From assembly GCA_903632075.3 (NCBI GenBank), contig CAHIKZ030003446.1:65005-129004 (forward strand): a stretch of 64,000 nucleotides of DNA, written 5' to 3'. Made by a program: the position numbers and the translations under genes. This DNA comes from Acanthosepion pharaonis (taxonomy: Eukaryota; Mollusca; Cephalopoda; Sepiida; Sepiidae). Under the pieces are notes generated by a model. The model did no database searches. It was not told the origin of the DNA and was given only the letters and a program-made list of their open reading frames with translations. Shown here one piece after another: positions 11,303-22,400 of this stretch (position 1 is its first letter; every line of letters starts with the position of its first letter).

Positions 11303-11635
11303 CTAGGTTGGCAGGAGGATATCCCACAAAGCATTACTCCTTCTTGATAGCACTTGTGGCTTAATGTTCAACACTTTTAATGCGTCTTTCATTGCTTCCT
11401 TGCTGACTCCAATTAATTTCCGAGTTTTAATATCGGAAGTCAGCAGGGATATTGTACGTATGTCAACACCATTTAGTGCCTCAGGGATTGTCAGAAATTC
11501 GTTCCCTTTAAAGGATTTTTCGAATTTTTCCCTTTGCATGACGTAATAGTCGGCATTCTTTTCTACCGGCCTATTCTCGCTCCATACATTTTTTCCCGGG
11601 GACACCGGCGGTTCAATATTTGTGTCTTCAGCCAT
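11303..11635 (-). pseudogene. LINE ORF1 N-terminal half
   Basis: The ATG at 11,635 starts MAEDTNIEPPVSPGK and stays open for 110 residues, ending in a SNALWDILLPT phrase. The same phrase is recognisable near 39,230 in copy 2 (NAMWDTV), so this is the same ORF1. A frameshift follows at about 11,300. The start is supported because the AT-rich upstream stretch is non-coding and looks like a 5' UTR. Confidence 0.65.
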
Positions 11636-11640
11636 ATTTG

Positions 11641-12000
11641 GCTGAGACCAAAAACAAATCGACTGTTTCCTTTACTTTTTCTTTTAAATTATTTTTTCTA
11701 TTATTTTTCTATATACATGAACAACATATCAGAAGGAAAAAGAAAAACAGGGGTTACCAAAGACAGAAACAGTTCAAATAATAAATACGAAATGAAGATG
11801 AAAACAAAAAACGGTGAGGAGATAGGAAATAAACAAAAACAAGAACAAAATGCACAAATATATATCAACAAATCAAGTAAAAGTCAAACTGAAAAAGATC
11901 AAAAAGGTTTATAAGAAAATAAAACCAAAAACTTAACAAATCGTAGCAGTTTCCAAAACTCTTGTCAGATCGCTTGACCAACGCACACCAAAACAAACAT
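11641..12000 (-). other. Probable 5' UTR of Tx1-like LINE copy 1
   Basis: Directly upstream of the ORF1 start on the minus strand the sequence is A/T-rich with long pyrimidine-rich stretches and no frame matching known proteins. I assign it as element leader by position only. Confidence 0.4.
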
Positions 12001-12059
12001 TCCCACGCGGGGGTATATACAATTTTAACTAATGAGTTAGTCAAAATGACTTAATTCCC

Positions 12060-12330
12060 TTTATAGTCTACCAATAGAAGGTTGACCAATCAGAAGCCGC
12101 AGAACATTGTATCCGTCGTGTATAAAGGCGGCCATCTCTGTTTACCCTACCGGAATGACGAGAGCCAACTTGTCAGGCGAACATGACAGACGGAAGAACT
12201 CCGTTCTGCTACTTTGCTGCGATATCCAATGCGGACCTGAACTACACTTTCCTACTGTCTCCGAAATATTCACTGCTAACCTCTGGATTCTATACTCGAA
12301 GACGACCGTCATGAATTTGTAACATTGTTT
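12060..12330 (+). promoter_or_regulatory. Promoter-like block with two CCAAT boxes and a TATA box
   Basis: CCAAT boxes at 12,071-12,075 and 12,086-12,090 are followed by TATAAAG at 12,121-12,127. A GC-richer stretch then runs to about 12,330, ending near a stop codon and 'atgaatttgtaac'. The spacing fits a polymerase II promoter. The upstream boundary is not defined. It could be a solo LTR or the promoter of a transposon gene; no downstream host gene is recognised. Confidence 0.4.
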
Positions 12331-12339
12331 ATGAAGCCC

Positions 12340-12960
12340 AGATCACGATTTTATTTTGACGGGAATGAGTCGAGATATAAATTTTGGGAGACGAAGTTTT
12401 TAGGCTATCTCAGAATACAATAACTCCATGACATCATCTCTTGCAAAGTCGACCAGGGTGATGATTTTATGAAAAATGCGAACGTGTTCGATGAATTAAT
12501 ACAATTCCTGAACGACAGTAGTTCGTCTTTAATAATAAGAGAGGCCAAGGACAATGGAAGCCGAGCTCTACAAAAATCTGCGTGAATACTTTGTCAAAAG
12601 GTAAGCCTAAAATTATTGCTTTATATACTGAACTAACCGCGTTAAAAAGACAAGAAAATGATCCAGTAACCAATTAGTCTAGCAGAGAATGTCACAAATG
12701 ACTTAATATTCCACCTACTTTTACGTGCGTACGCCGAAATCACCCCTTCCTGTCATATTCAGCTAGACATAGTAGTAAACCAGCCTGTTTGTTGCCGACG
12801 TGAGGTGGCTGGCTGCTCTTGATTCCAGCTAGAACGGAATTTGAAGTTTTCCCGCGCATTTCACTGACGTCACTGACAATCTTTGTTTTTCAAGTCAGTT
12901 GCTGCCTGTTTCCATAAGAAGAAGGTCGACTCATTTATTTCGTGCCCCTTAACCATACGC
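12340..12960. other. No gene recognised; one CRE-type palindrome
   Basis: No supported coding region. A perfect TGACGTCA (cAMP-response-element consensus) lies at 12,865-12,872 inside 'cactgacgtcactgac', in a GC-richer stretch next to the LTR-like direct repeat that follows. Confidence 0.45.
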
Positions 12961-12965
12961 GGGCC

Positions 12966-13070
12966 GGAATATCTTAACTAACCAAAAACCTCCTAGTGAC
13001 TCCTTGGTTCATTATGTCGAGTATTTTTCCTGTGATTGTAACTTGTTTTGAACAACATGTTTGAACCTTC
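12966..13070. repeat. Left LTR-like direct repeat flanking gag remnant
   Basis: The blocks 'atatcttaactaa', 'ctcctagtgactcc', 'ctggttcattat' and 'gattgtaacttgtttt' recur in order and in the same orientation at 14,846-14,938. The two stretches flank the Ty3/gypsy gag remnant and are about 1.9 kb apart, as expected for parts of two LTRs. LTR ends (TG...CA) and a target duplication are not clear. Confidence 0.5.
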
Positions 13071-13225
13071 CTCCATTTTCTCCCGGAGAATGTAGAGTCC
13101 ACGACACTGTCGGCATCACACTTTTAAGACTAATTCCTTGTCCTTCAGCGAACAACTGTTCGAACTTTCCTCCGTTCACTATTAGGGAACGTAGAGTTTC
13201 TCGACTCGGCCGATTGATGAACTAC
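13040..13225. repeat. Diverged short tandem duplication
   Basis: 'gaacaacatgtttgaaccttcctcc' (split here as GAACAACATGTTTGAACC plus TTCCTCC) with a following 'agaatgtagagt...gac' block is echoed about 95-100 bp later as 'gaacaactgttcgaactttcctcc' with 'gaacgtagagt...gac'. It belongs to the LTR-like region. Confidence 0.4.
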
Positions 13226-13840
13226 ATGTACCTCTTTTGATTTCTAACCTTTACGAACCAGTTTAAAAAAGATAACATTACACACACATTATTAAACCTC
13301 GCAGTGAGTATTTTTCCTTGTTGTGTATGCATGCACATTTTGTATGAGAAGACTATATTCCAGAAGTTTCCTTCTGAAGAAACTTTTCCCGCCTTAGCCA
13401 TTTTGATTTTCGTTTTGGCGCAGAACATTAACATTCTACTTTTCACTACATTATACAATTTGCCTACTGGCTAATAACAGCCTTTACTTTTTCTGAGACA
13501 AGATTATTTATTATTAAAATAAAGTTTTATATTTGTTTTCCACCAGACTCTGTTAAAAATTTCCTCCTGGCTATCTATATTTTACTATTTTTATGAATGT
13601 GTTAAATGACCCTTTTCCAATTCAAAGATCACACATTTATTATTTTTACTTTGTTGGTGGATTCGGTAGTCGTGAGTAGTGTCTGGCACAAGGCCACCTT
13701 TTCGTAGGCCAGCACTGCATGCTACCGGGGTGCAACAAGATTTAAAACCCTGACGTGATCCTGAGGAACAAGGTTCTTTTATAAAAAAAAAAAAAAAAAA
13801 AAAACTGTTTATTTCGGGTCAGATCTGAAACGAAAACGTG
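13226..13840. other. AT-rich spacer and gag leader
   Basis: No gene seen. 'ctggcacaaggccacc' occurs at 13,683. A poly(A) run lies at 13,783-13,804. The sequence then enters the gag remnant. Confidence 0.45.
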
Positions 13841-13849
13841 CATTAAAAT

Positions 13850-14560
13850 TTGGTAGCAGGAATGACGTCTGATGAAGCTGGAGAGTTGGCGAGCATGGTT
13901 TGAAATTTATAAAATAATTTCCCCAGATTTTTATGAAGGGAATATTAAGAACCGGTTCCTTCAAATGGAAGCCATTTTTATCGTTAGAAAATCTCCGACC
14001 AAAAGACAAAGTTTGGCCAAGGTAAAAATTTACCACCTGCCATTGTGGATGAAGTGTCTGATTTCTTAGAATATGAAAAAGGTGGAATCTTACTCCCAAT
14101 TGAAGGAGGGTATTCTAAGGAGAATGGGCCGTATGAAGAGGCGCTGATCCGCGAGTTATTTTTGAACTTAACTCGTGATGGTAAACCCCCAAAACTTCTA
14201 CGTTTTATGAAGAGTCGACTAGGTAAAAACATAGAACGACCCAATTTTAAATCCTAGGGTGGATCGCCTCCCCACCACCATTACCCAAATTTTGGCGCCC
14301 ATGTCGGAGAACACCCCACTCGATCATTTAGCGGACGCTGCACCTTTTTTTTTCTCCCAATGGATCACCAAACGACAACGGCGGTGGAAACACAGACGAA
14401 GCATCCAGGACCACAGGTCCTTGGAAAAAGCTTGGAAAATTCTACAGCGGCAAGTCAGAGATGACAATTGCTCTAAAAACCGTGGTCGAAACCGGTTTCC
14501 TTCCCGCCGTCGTTTTAGGAGTTGACCACGTTCGTACAGCTGAGACGATGGTACCTCTTT
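13850..14560 (+). pseudogene. Ty3/gypsy-type Gag remnant
   Basis: In order I read SWRAWFEIY (near 13,880), then in another frame LPPAIVDEVSDFLEYEKGG (near 14,032), PYEEALIRELF and LLRFMKSRLGKNIE (14,130-14,240), LDRLPTTITQILAPMSENTP followed by LDHLADAA (14,258-14,345), and finally a basic Arg-rich tail (near 14,470-14,520). This order matches the capsid-type Gag common in mollusc and flatworm gypsy elements. At least two frameshifts break it. No protease, RT or integrase follows before the right LTR-like repeat at 14,846, so the element is deeply deleted. Confidence 0.7.
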
Positions 14561-14845
14561 TCCATTTTTGACTATCACCGTAGATTTGGTTCAGCAGCAC
14601 GTTACTGCACTAATGTCCATATTTTTGCAGTCATGAAAACGAGAAAGCAATTGGAAAGCGACTAATTTTTGCTGGCAAGGCACCTACAGAACTTAGTCGC
14701 CTTTTCTACGTGTTCGATACGATAATAATTTACGTTTTTGGTCGACAGCATTTTTGCCATCAGTGTGTTTGAGATAAAGCAAGTCAACCACTGACTTTCA
14801 GCGAATGACTCCAGCATAAACACCTACGGTACTAAGATCCTTACC

Positions 14846-14938
14846 TTAAATATCTTAACTAATATAAAACTTCCTAGTGACTCCCTGGTTCATTATCCGA
14901 GTATTTTCCTATGATTGTAACTTGTTTTAAACAACATG
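14846..14938. repeat. Right LTR-like direct repeat, truncated by a microsatellite
   Basis: Matches 12,966-13,052 in order and orientation, then stops where a TA/TG-rich microsatellite begins at 14,938. Confidence 0.5.
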
Positions 14939-15137
14939 TATATATATATACTTATGCATATGTATATATGTATATATGCATATGTATTTATGCTTATATA
15001 TGTATATGTATACATGTATATATATGTATATATGTATATATGTATATATATATATATTTGCATTTATATGTGTATTTATATATGTATATACATATATATA
15101 TATATATATATACATATTTATATAGACATATATATGT
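14938..15137. repeat. Imperfect (TATATG)n/(TA)n microsatellite
   Basis: About 200 bp of alternating purine-pyrimidine DNA with 'tatatg' and 'catata' interruptions. Reading frames through it are repeat translations (Tyr/Ile/Met). Confidence 0.9.
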
Positions 15138-15800
15138 AATATTTTCACCAATTAATGTGGTTTGGTTTTATTCTATAAAAGATCACGAACTCATCCAATC
15201 TATTAAAAATAAAGCAGAATTTGAATTTAAGCATTATAATAGTTTTATCTATATGGCGAAAAATTATAAAGACATATATGAAAATATTTATACCAGGAGA
15301 ATATATGTTTTTTACAAAAGCAAATAATATATAAAAATAGTGCAATCAGCAAATGAACAGTATATTAATGGGCAATCAATATCAGAAAATTGTTGTGAGA
15401 AATGCTTTGTTGACAGTTTTTTTCTCAAACTACACCGAATGAACAATGTGCATTGAAGGAGAAGAAATTCAACAAAACTTCTCCTAAAGACGTAAAACAT
15501 TTTTGAAAAAAAAATATATTAAAAGAAATGTATAGAATTGTTCTTTGCCTGAAAAGTTTCGACAGCTCGAAAAACAGGAGATCTGGCAGCATTCCTTCCT
15601 CGTCTAGTTAACCGTTGCTCATTATAAAGAAAAAAACCTTACATTAGATTTTGCGGATAGCATGGTTTTATGTCATTTCTAATTTAAGTTGCTTGTTGTG
15701 AAGCGTTTTTTCTCCGTTTTTTTCATGCGTTTGGCTGTAGTATTAGCACGTCCAAGTGAAGGATTTAGCTTTTTGGCAAACTGTCAGGATGTATATATAT
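15138..15800. other. AT-rich DNA, no gene recognised
   Basis: Small open frames occur on both strands but none resembles a known protein. Confidence 0.5.
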
Positions 15801-17120
15801 CTGGGTTTGGCTAAATTTTGAATAACAATGAAGTATTTCAATTAAAAGCAAAAGAATATTATACAGAATAATGGAAATATAACCACAATAAATTAAATAT
15901 AAGTTTATATGAGACAACGGGAACGTGGTAAATAATTATATATAATATATAAAGTATATATTTTTCTAAAATTAGACTACCAAAAAACGTTCTAGTGATA
16001 AAATAAAAATCACGCGCATATAGAAACCCACTCACTATGAATATAAAATATATATATATAAGTTTAGCATAATTATTAATGATATAAATATGGGGTTAGA
16101 TTATTATAAGTTCATTTTTCAGAATAAAATATTCAAAATTTTTAGGGCTCAAGTTTCCAAATATATGAATTAGTAAGCATTATTTACCATGGAAATTAGT
16201 GATTAGAGATGATAAATATCTTTTAATATAAAATTTCAAATTTACTTTTTTTAATAATAAGATTTTCACAAGTTAATATTTAATGTAATAGAAATTAAAA
16301 ATATACAGACGTTTAAAGGCACCCCTACCTTTTTTACAGGTTGACAACTTTAATGAGAATGAATTTTCGCATTTATTTCAATCCATATAAATAATGAACA
16401 CTAACGTGAAGCAAAATCGATAGTACGCACTACCTAACTCGATCGATCATTGCAGCAAGAACAAAATCAGGCGGAAGATTTTTTTATTTATGACATTCTC
16501 GAGAGATCTATCACATGCCTCTTATACCTACGTGCACTTTTCTCATCGGTGAAAACTTTCGTTTGCACTTATTCTTTTTTTTTTGGAAGCATATAATTTT
16601 GCCGTCAAGTTAATGCAAAGGAAAACTATTTCAGTATCAAAACGGTAAATCCATGGGAAGCTTTTTGATATTTTTCATAATGTATCTATGACACATGGGG
16701 TGTCAGTTTTGATTTTGAGTTAATTGATTTTAGGACAAATTATGACGAAGCATCGGAATGATACTAACCACTGTAATCGAAAGACTAATGGAGCAGCAAG
16801 GTGTTCATGGGTCATCTTGGTGGTGGTGGGGGTCTGTCCTAGTAAAAAAATCTGATAACGTTTTTCATTCATTTTAAGATTGTAACATACCCAATAAAAT
16901 TCCGTAGGAATTGAAACAATTTGAAAATTCGGTCATAATTTTGGTTCACCGCAGGGGACCCAAATTTCAAGCGAAGGATAGGTTTAAGACTAATAGTAAT
17001 TGAAATAATAAAGGACATCTTTTTTTAAGTTTTCTATTTAATCGACTTTAACGTTAAGGCTGAAGACTTAATTAAAAAATTTCAGAGTTCTCTGCTGGTC
17101 TCCAAACTCGTAGGATTTTT
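15801..17120. repeat. Dispersed repeat copy B
   Basis: Block-by-block similar to 1-1,100 in the same orientation, with several insertions of AT-rich DNA that make this copy longer. It lacks the second half of the internal duplication seen in copy A. It runs directly into the tandem repeat at 17,128. Confidence 0.8.
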
Positions 17121-17776
17121 AGAGAAAGAAAAGCTGAATGCACAGCTCAATATTTCTCTATTGTTTCCTTCTTCGGTCACAAATTCTTTGATCGTTGTTG
17201 TTTTTAGTGCAGATTACCACCTAATCGATGGTATTTATCAATGTTGATATATACTCAGCAATTTTGAGGGGCTTGATGATACGAATATTAATTTTTAACG
17301 TTCTAAAACACTTTTAATTACCAAACGATCATTTATGTATATATAGAAATTGTTGAATGGTCTAGTTTTTTTTGTTCACTGTCTAAGATTCTTTTTCCTG
17401 TATGAAATGTGTACATGAAGAACGCTTATATATTATATGAATTAATGTTTTGTTTCCATTTTTTTGTCGACAAACTGTATATATATCAATTACTGGTAAG
17501 TCTGACTTTTTTGTAAATATAAATATTACATAATATATTCTATTATATTAAGTATTTTGTAAGTAAATAATACATTTCAAATGACACAGAGAACATCACC
17601 TTAATGAAAGGGTCTCATATTTTTTTTTTATTCTAAATCTTGTATGCAAACACTTTTCTTTGGCAATTACAGATTATTTTTTGTTGTTAGTTCACTGAAT
17701 GCAGAGCACAATATTTCTCTAAGTATCCAAGATTCTTTTACATGCATGAAACGTGTACATGAGGGTCGCCTATATA

Positions 17777-17808
17777 TCAGGTCATCCCATAAGTTCTGTC
17801 CGAATTTT
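17777..17808. repeat. Mariner left terminal inverted repeat
   Basis: 32 bp, identical to the reverse complement of 19,031-19,062, preceded by the TA target duplication. Confidence 0.9.
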
Positions 17809-17870
17809 GAATAAAGAAAACAAGTGACCAAATATTAGATTTAATTATAGATTCAATCAGCAATGTATTT

Positions 17871-18878
17871 TCACTGATTATCTATGAGTTCCTTCCATCT
17901 ATTAACAAGCTTACTCATTCCATTACTGTAAAATTCTTTTGGTTTTGATTCAAAGAACTCACAAATGTCAGTTTTAACCTCTTCTTGTGTTACAAAAGCT
18001 CTGTCTTCCAAATGATACTGTAATCTACGAAACAAATGGTATTCTGAAGGAGCAAGTTCGGGAGAATAAGGTGGATGAGGAATTTTCTCCCAACTAAGTT
18101 CTTCGATCTATTGTGACGTGATTCTCGCTGTGTGGGGTTGCGCATTGTCCTGATGAAACATCACCTCTTTTCGATTCACTAGCGCAGGTCTTTTTTTCCT
18201 CAAAGCTTGGTTCAAACGCTCTAATTGCTGACAGTATATTTGAGCATTAATTGTTGATTAGGTGGTAAGAATTCAAAGTGGATTATTCCTTGGCGATCCC
18301 AGCAGATTGAAAGAAGAAACTTTTGCCCATGAAGTTCCCTACCGGCTGTGGCTGGGGTTCTTCCCCTTTACCAAACCACTGTCTATGACGCTTAACATTT
18401 CGATAAAAGATACATTTTTCGTCTCCAGTCAAATGTCTATCCAAAAAAGTGAAACAAGTTGGCGAGAATGGAGAGAAGAGCAGATGTCAACTCTAGATTT
18501 GAGGTTGTTTTCAGACAATTCATGAGGCACCCATTTTACAAGTTTAGGAAGTTTTATAATTTGTTGAAGATGGCGATGAACAGTTGTATGGTTTGAACTG
18601 AGAACCACTGCCAATTCCCCAACTGATAAAGCAGGATTTTCTTCAAGGGCTGCTTCAAGAAGCTTTTCATCTAACTCAACTGGACGTCCGATTCGATCTT
18701 CATCTTCAAGGGTAAAATCTCCACCTCTGTATTTTGCAAACCATCTTCTGCAAGTTCTTTCATTCACACATTCCTCTCCATAAACTGAGTGAATGTTTCT
18801 AGCCGCTTCAGTTGCTGAGTTTCCTTTCTTGAACTCATAAAGCATTATGTGCCTCAAATGATTCTTGGGTACTTCCAT
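17871..18878 (-). pseudogene. Mariner transposase pseudogene
   Basis: ATG at 18,876-18,878 and TGA at 17,871-17,873 give about 335 residues, the normal mariner length. The first about 140 residues are open: an N-terminal helix-turn-helix region (LRHIMLYEFKKGNSATEAAR, RTCRRWFAKYRGGDF) and the second DNA-binding region (ALSVGELA...HTTVHRHL). An indel in a T-run near 18,445 then shifts the frame. Downstream pieces still show the catalytic motifs LTGDEKC (near 18,420), HQDNAQPHTA (near 18,140) and YSPELAPSEYHLF. One in-frame stop lies between the last two, and further indels occur around 18,250-18,320. The third acidic residue is Glu where mariner normally has Asp. It would have catalysed cut-and-paste transposition; now inactive. 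Confidence 0.9.
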
Positions 18879-19030
18879 GTTAGGAGGGTTTTAATCAAAC
18901 ATAATTTCATTGTATTTATCTCTGAAATAAGGTTTGATCAGTTTAAATGCATCTAAACATCAAAATAATGTTCAGCTCCATTAGACATTATAAAATACTC
19001 TTTAAATTTCGTCCATTTTATCAAAAAGTT

Positions 19031-19062
19031 AAAATTCGGACAGAACTTATGGGATGACCTGA
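19031..19062. repeat. Mariner right terminal inverted repeat
   Basis: 32 bp, the perfect inverted partner of 17,777-17,808, followed by the TA target duplication at 19,063-19,064. Confidence 0.9.
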
Positions 19063-19470
19063 TATGGTATAAGAGTGAATGTTTTGTTTCCAGTGTTTTA
19101 GTAGACAAATTTTATTTATATAAATTACCGGTAAGTTCCTGATTTTTTGTAATTATTATGTATTGCTGTGCAAATTACACAACAACTTCACCTCAAATGA
19201 AATCCTTTTTTTTTCCTTCTAAATCTTGTATGCAAACGTTTTTCTTTGGAAATTACAAATTATTTTTTGTTGTTAGTTCACTGAATACACAACACAATAT
19301 TTCACTATTGCTTCCTTCTTCGGTCACAAATTCTTTGATTGCAGTTGTTTTTGATTACAGATTACTACATAATCGATTGTATTTATGAACGTTGTTAAAT
19401 TTTCTGCAATTCTGAGGGGCTTGATAATGTGAATATAAATTTTCAACATTATAAAACATTTAATTACCTA

Positions 19471-22400
19471 TAGAATAAGGATTATATATGCATACATTTT
19501 ATAATTGTTTTATTATAAAAATCATAAGGATTACATGTATTTTTAAGTGAAATCTAAAACAGAGTTTTCGTGTGACGCGTTCCATTTATTTAATAATTCA
19601 TCGGACTAAAGTTATATTTACATTGATACGACTAAACATTCACTCGAAGGAGCAAAAGCGCTAAAAAAATCTAATTTAATTTTTCTCGTCACATGAAAAC
19701 TTCTCCCATTTGTCATACACTTCCATAGAATTGTTTTTGATATATAAATATTCATTGTATCTGTTAAAGATTGTTTTAATTGCTTTTTACTGGCATTCAA
19801 AATGTTATATATAATGATATAAAAATACATAAGTATAATATCTATTTGGTTAATATCCTCTTAAATATAAACATTTATTTTGCTAACTGTTATTTTTAAG
19901 TTTAACCATTTGTTTTATTTTAATTTGCAACACATGCACAAAAACAAAACTCTAACATTCATCTGGGCTTTGGATATTTTTAACTCCATCAGTATGGCTG
20001 ATGCAAAACTCTTCTCTTTCTTACATTCGCCACTGACATGATGTAGAAAGATTATATTGAATCGAATGCTGAGTCTGCTGCTAAGTAAATCGGATCAATG
20101 TGTAGAGTGCTACACAATTTTTCTTTTCAGAATCTATCTTACATATTTATAAGTCTACCATTCGTCCTTGACTGTTGCTGCGACATATGGTTACGTAACT
20201 TTTCTATAAATGCTTTCATAATAATTGTTCGGATGAACTCTTAGCTGTGCTACCCAGACTTTAGGACTTTAAGCACAGTACTACAATGTAACTAATACGC
20301 CTTTGTCGTTTTTGATTTATTAGAAAAAAGTATAAAGCAAATTTGTCATGCCGTTATTCATCAAAGTCTGTACATTGTTAATCAATAGGTTTTTCCAGTA
20401 TAAACCAACTAAAATGTCCGTTGGAATATATTAGCTGCACAACAACGTGGTGGTAATTTATCAGATGTTTTGCCCCAGCATTTCTTTGATTAATGGAGTC
20501 TGTGAATTTAATTTTTATATGAGCCTGCCTCAAGTCTGTTGTCATATTTATCCCATCTTAAACAATACAATTAACATTTAAAAACTCAATTAAAATTAGA
20601 AGCCATCCCAGTATGCTTGCTGTAGTATCAACGCATCCTTGATTATTTCAAGTGGTTTTCCTGTGTTCCGCCCAGAGACCTAATATGAATTTTTAGAAAT
20701 GGCATCATGATGATGACGTGTTTTTTCCCTGACCAATTAAAAAATCCTTTCAATGAGTCTACTTTGGAATACTTTTCCAACAAATCCGTGGGCTCCAATT
20801 TTACAAATTTTCGATTTGAATTCTGGGGAGATTTTTGATGTTCATTTGTTTTAGATTTTACCTCACATTTTGATTTTCTCCATTTCAAGGTCCTTCTACA
20901 TTTTGATATCTATTTTTCAAGATCTTCAACAATACATTGAAAGACTGTTTTGAGACATCAATATCATAAATAGGTACCATATTTTTTGTTTGTGGTCTCT
21001 AGAGTTTTTTAACAAATTCTGAATGATGTCATGACTTTAATGATCTTTCTGTGTATATTGAGTAGTTGAATAAAATTGGGACAGGTCCTGTCTCCGTAAG
21101 GGTTTGTTCTGGGTGTTTTTTCATACCAATTTATTTCAGTCGTTCCTTCCGGGTGAGACCAATTGTAGAAAATTTTTTAAAAACATAGAAATTGCAGAAT
21201 ATTGTATTTGCCCAAATGCCATGCCGGGTTTTATATTGAGTTGACAATCGAAGAATACAAAATACCGTCCAACCTAATATAAAATGATCAATTGTTTCGC
21301 AAATTTAAATGTTCACAGAATAATTTAGGAGCATATGTGTATAGACATGATAAGTTTTCTAGTCGAACTGACCAACCACTGGAATTCCTGTTCAGCAAAA
21401 AAGAAAAAAAAAACCCTTCGGTTTCAGCTTTTAACATTGAAGAATTAAAGTGAAACGTAGCCACTAAAAATGAAGGGGAATACGGTGTTTAAAATACATA
21501 AAAATTTGATTCTTTGGTTACGGGCGGCACAAAATGTTGGCCATGATGTTCGGTTTATCGCCAATTGTTTAGTTATCTGGTTGACCAACCATCCAATATA
21601 GTTTGTTAGAAAAGCTATCAAAAAGTCATTAAAGCTTCAGTCCGTGTAAAAATAGTTTATTTGTATTTCTGTCACCCATAAAAAGATAAATTTTAAATCC
21701 ATTTGAACATTTGCTGGCATTGTCAGATTCCTTTATTACGGAATCAAAAGATCCCTAACATGCAAATACATGCACATGAACATGTTCGCACACACGCACA
21801 CACAAATCATCACCCAGTATTTTATATAGTTTCAGGAATATTTAAACATATAAATTGTATAAAAGATTTAGAGGAGATATATTTCTGAGAAGGGTTGAAC
21901 TAATTTTCTACCTCCTTCGGAAAAATAAAATATAGATAACGGTAAAATTAAAAAGGCTTTGGACAATGAATAATAATAATATAATAAGTAAATGGGAGAG
22001 AATTTCTTTGTTTTAGCGTAATCTCCCTTGTATTTCTCCATGAGTAATGATTAGGACGCAAATGGTCAAGTTACCAGCGGTGTTTGAGGTCAGCAATATG
22101 TCTTGTTGCAGTCCACAAGGGACAGAAGCAAGAGCGTTTGATGGCTTTATATTCTAAGTTTTTTCTGAATTCAGCGGACAACCAGGAAAAACACGTCTGT
22201 GGGAGTACTTCTTTCTTAATTCTCCTTCATTTTGGAAGGAAAATGATGTATTTCCAGACATTGCCATCCTAAATTCCTGAGGAATGGAAAAATTTACCAA
22301 AAAGGTTCAACTTTTTTCTAGTAATAATAATAATAATTTATTGACAAAGTCTAAATCTATTGAAGTTGTTTCTATAATTCTTCCAATTTCATTGAATGTT

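Larger units (their letters stand above)
7765..11640 (-). mobile_element. Tx1-like (L1-clade) LINE, copy 1, internally deleted and inactive
   Basis: In minus-strand order it holds a gag-like ORF1 (11,635-10,639), a reverse transcriptase and C-terminal domain (about 10,560-8,440), and a 3' UTR to about 7,765. The 3' UTR matches that of the plus-strand copy at 38,990-43,835 in many blocks, such as 'gagattcccaacctccccag'. That defines the family and the 3' end near 'cttgtgcc'. The zinc knuckle and RT start are about 0.4 kb apart here but about 1.85 kb apart in the other copy, so the endonuclease and linker have been deleted. At least seven frameshifts are needed to follow the protein. Confidence 0.85.
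17777..19062 (-). mobile_element. Mariner element, full length, inactivated
   Basis: Perfect 32-bp terminal inverted repeats start TCAGGTCATCCCATAAGTTC at 17,777 and end with the reverse complement at 19,062. TA dinucleotides flank both ends (17,775-17,776 and 19,063-19,064), the target duplication expected for Tc1/mariner. The 1,286-bp length is normal for mariner. It carries one transposase gene on the minus strand. The perfect terminal repeats contrast with the damaged gene. Confidence 0.92.
17128..19470. repeat. Tandem repeat of three diverged units, interrupted by a mariner
   Basis: Unit 1 spans about 17,128-17,697. Unit 2 starts at about 17,698, has lost about 240 bp, is split by the mariner at 17,777-19,062, and resumes to about 19,275. 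Unit 3 is partial (19,276-19,470). Anchors include 'cttcggtcacaaattctttg' (17,171 and 19,318), 'ttttttgttgttagttcact' (17,676 and 19,263) and 'tgttttgtttcca' (17,446 and 19,080). The units are non-coding. Confidence 0.75.

Noticed and set aside
18262..18525. Plus-strand open frame of 87 codons within the mariner
   Set aside because: Antisense of the transposase pseudogene.
20643..20888. 81-codon minus-strand frame, considered as a decayed transposase
   Set aside because: No catalytic or DNA-binding motif could be recognised in any of the three frames.
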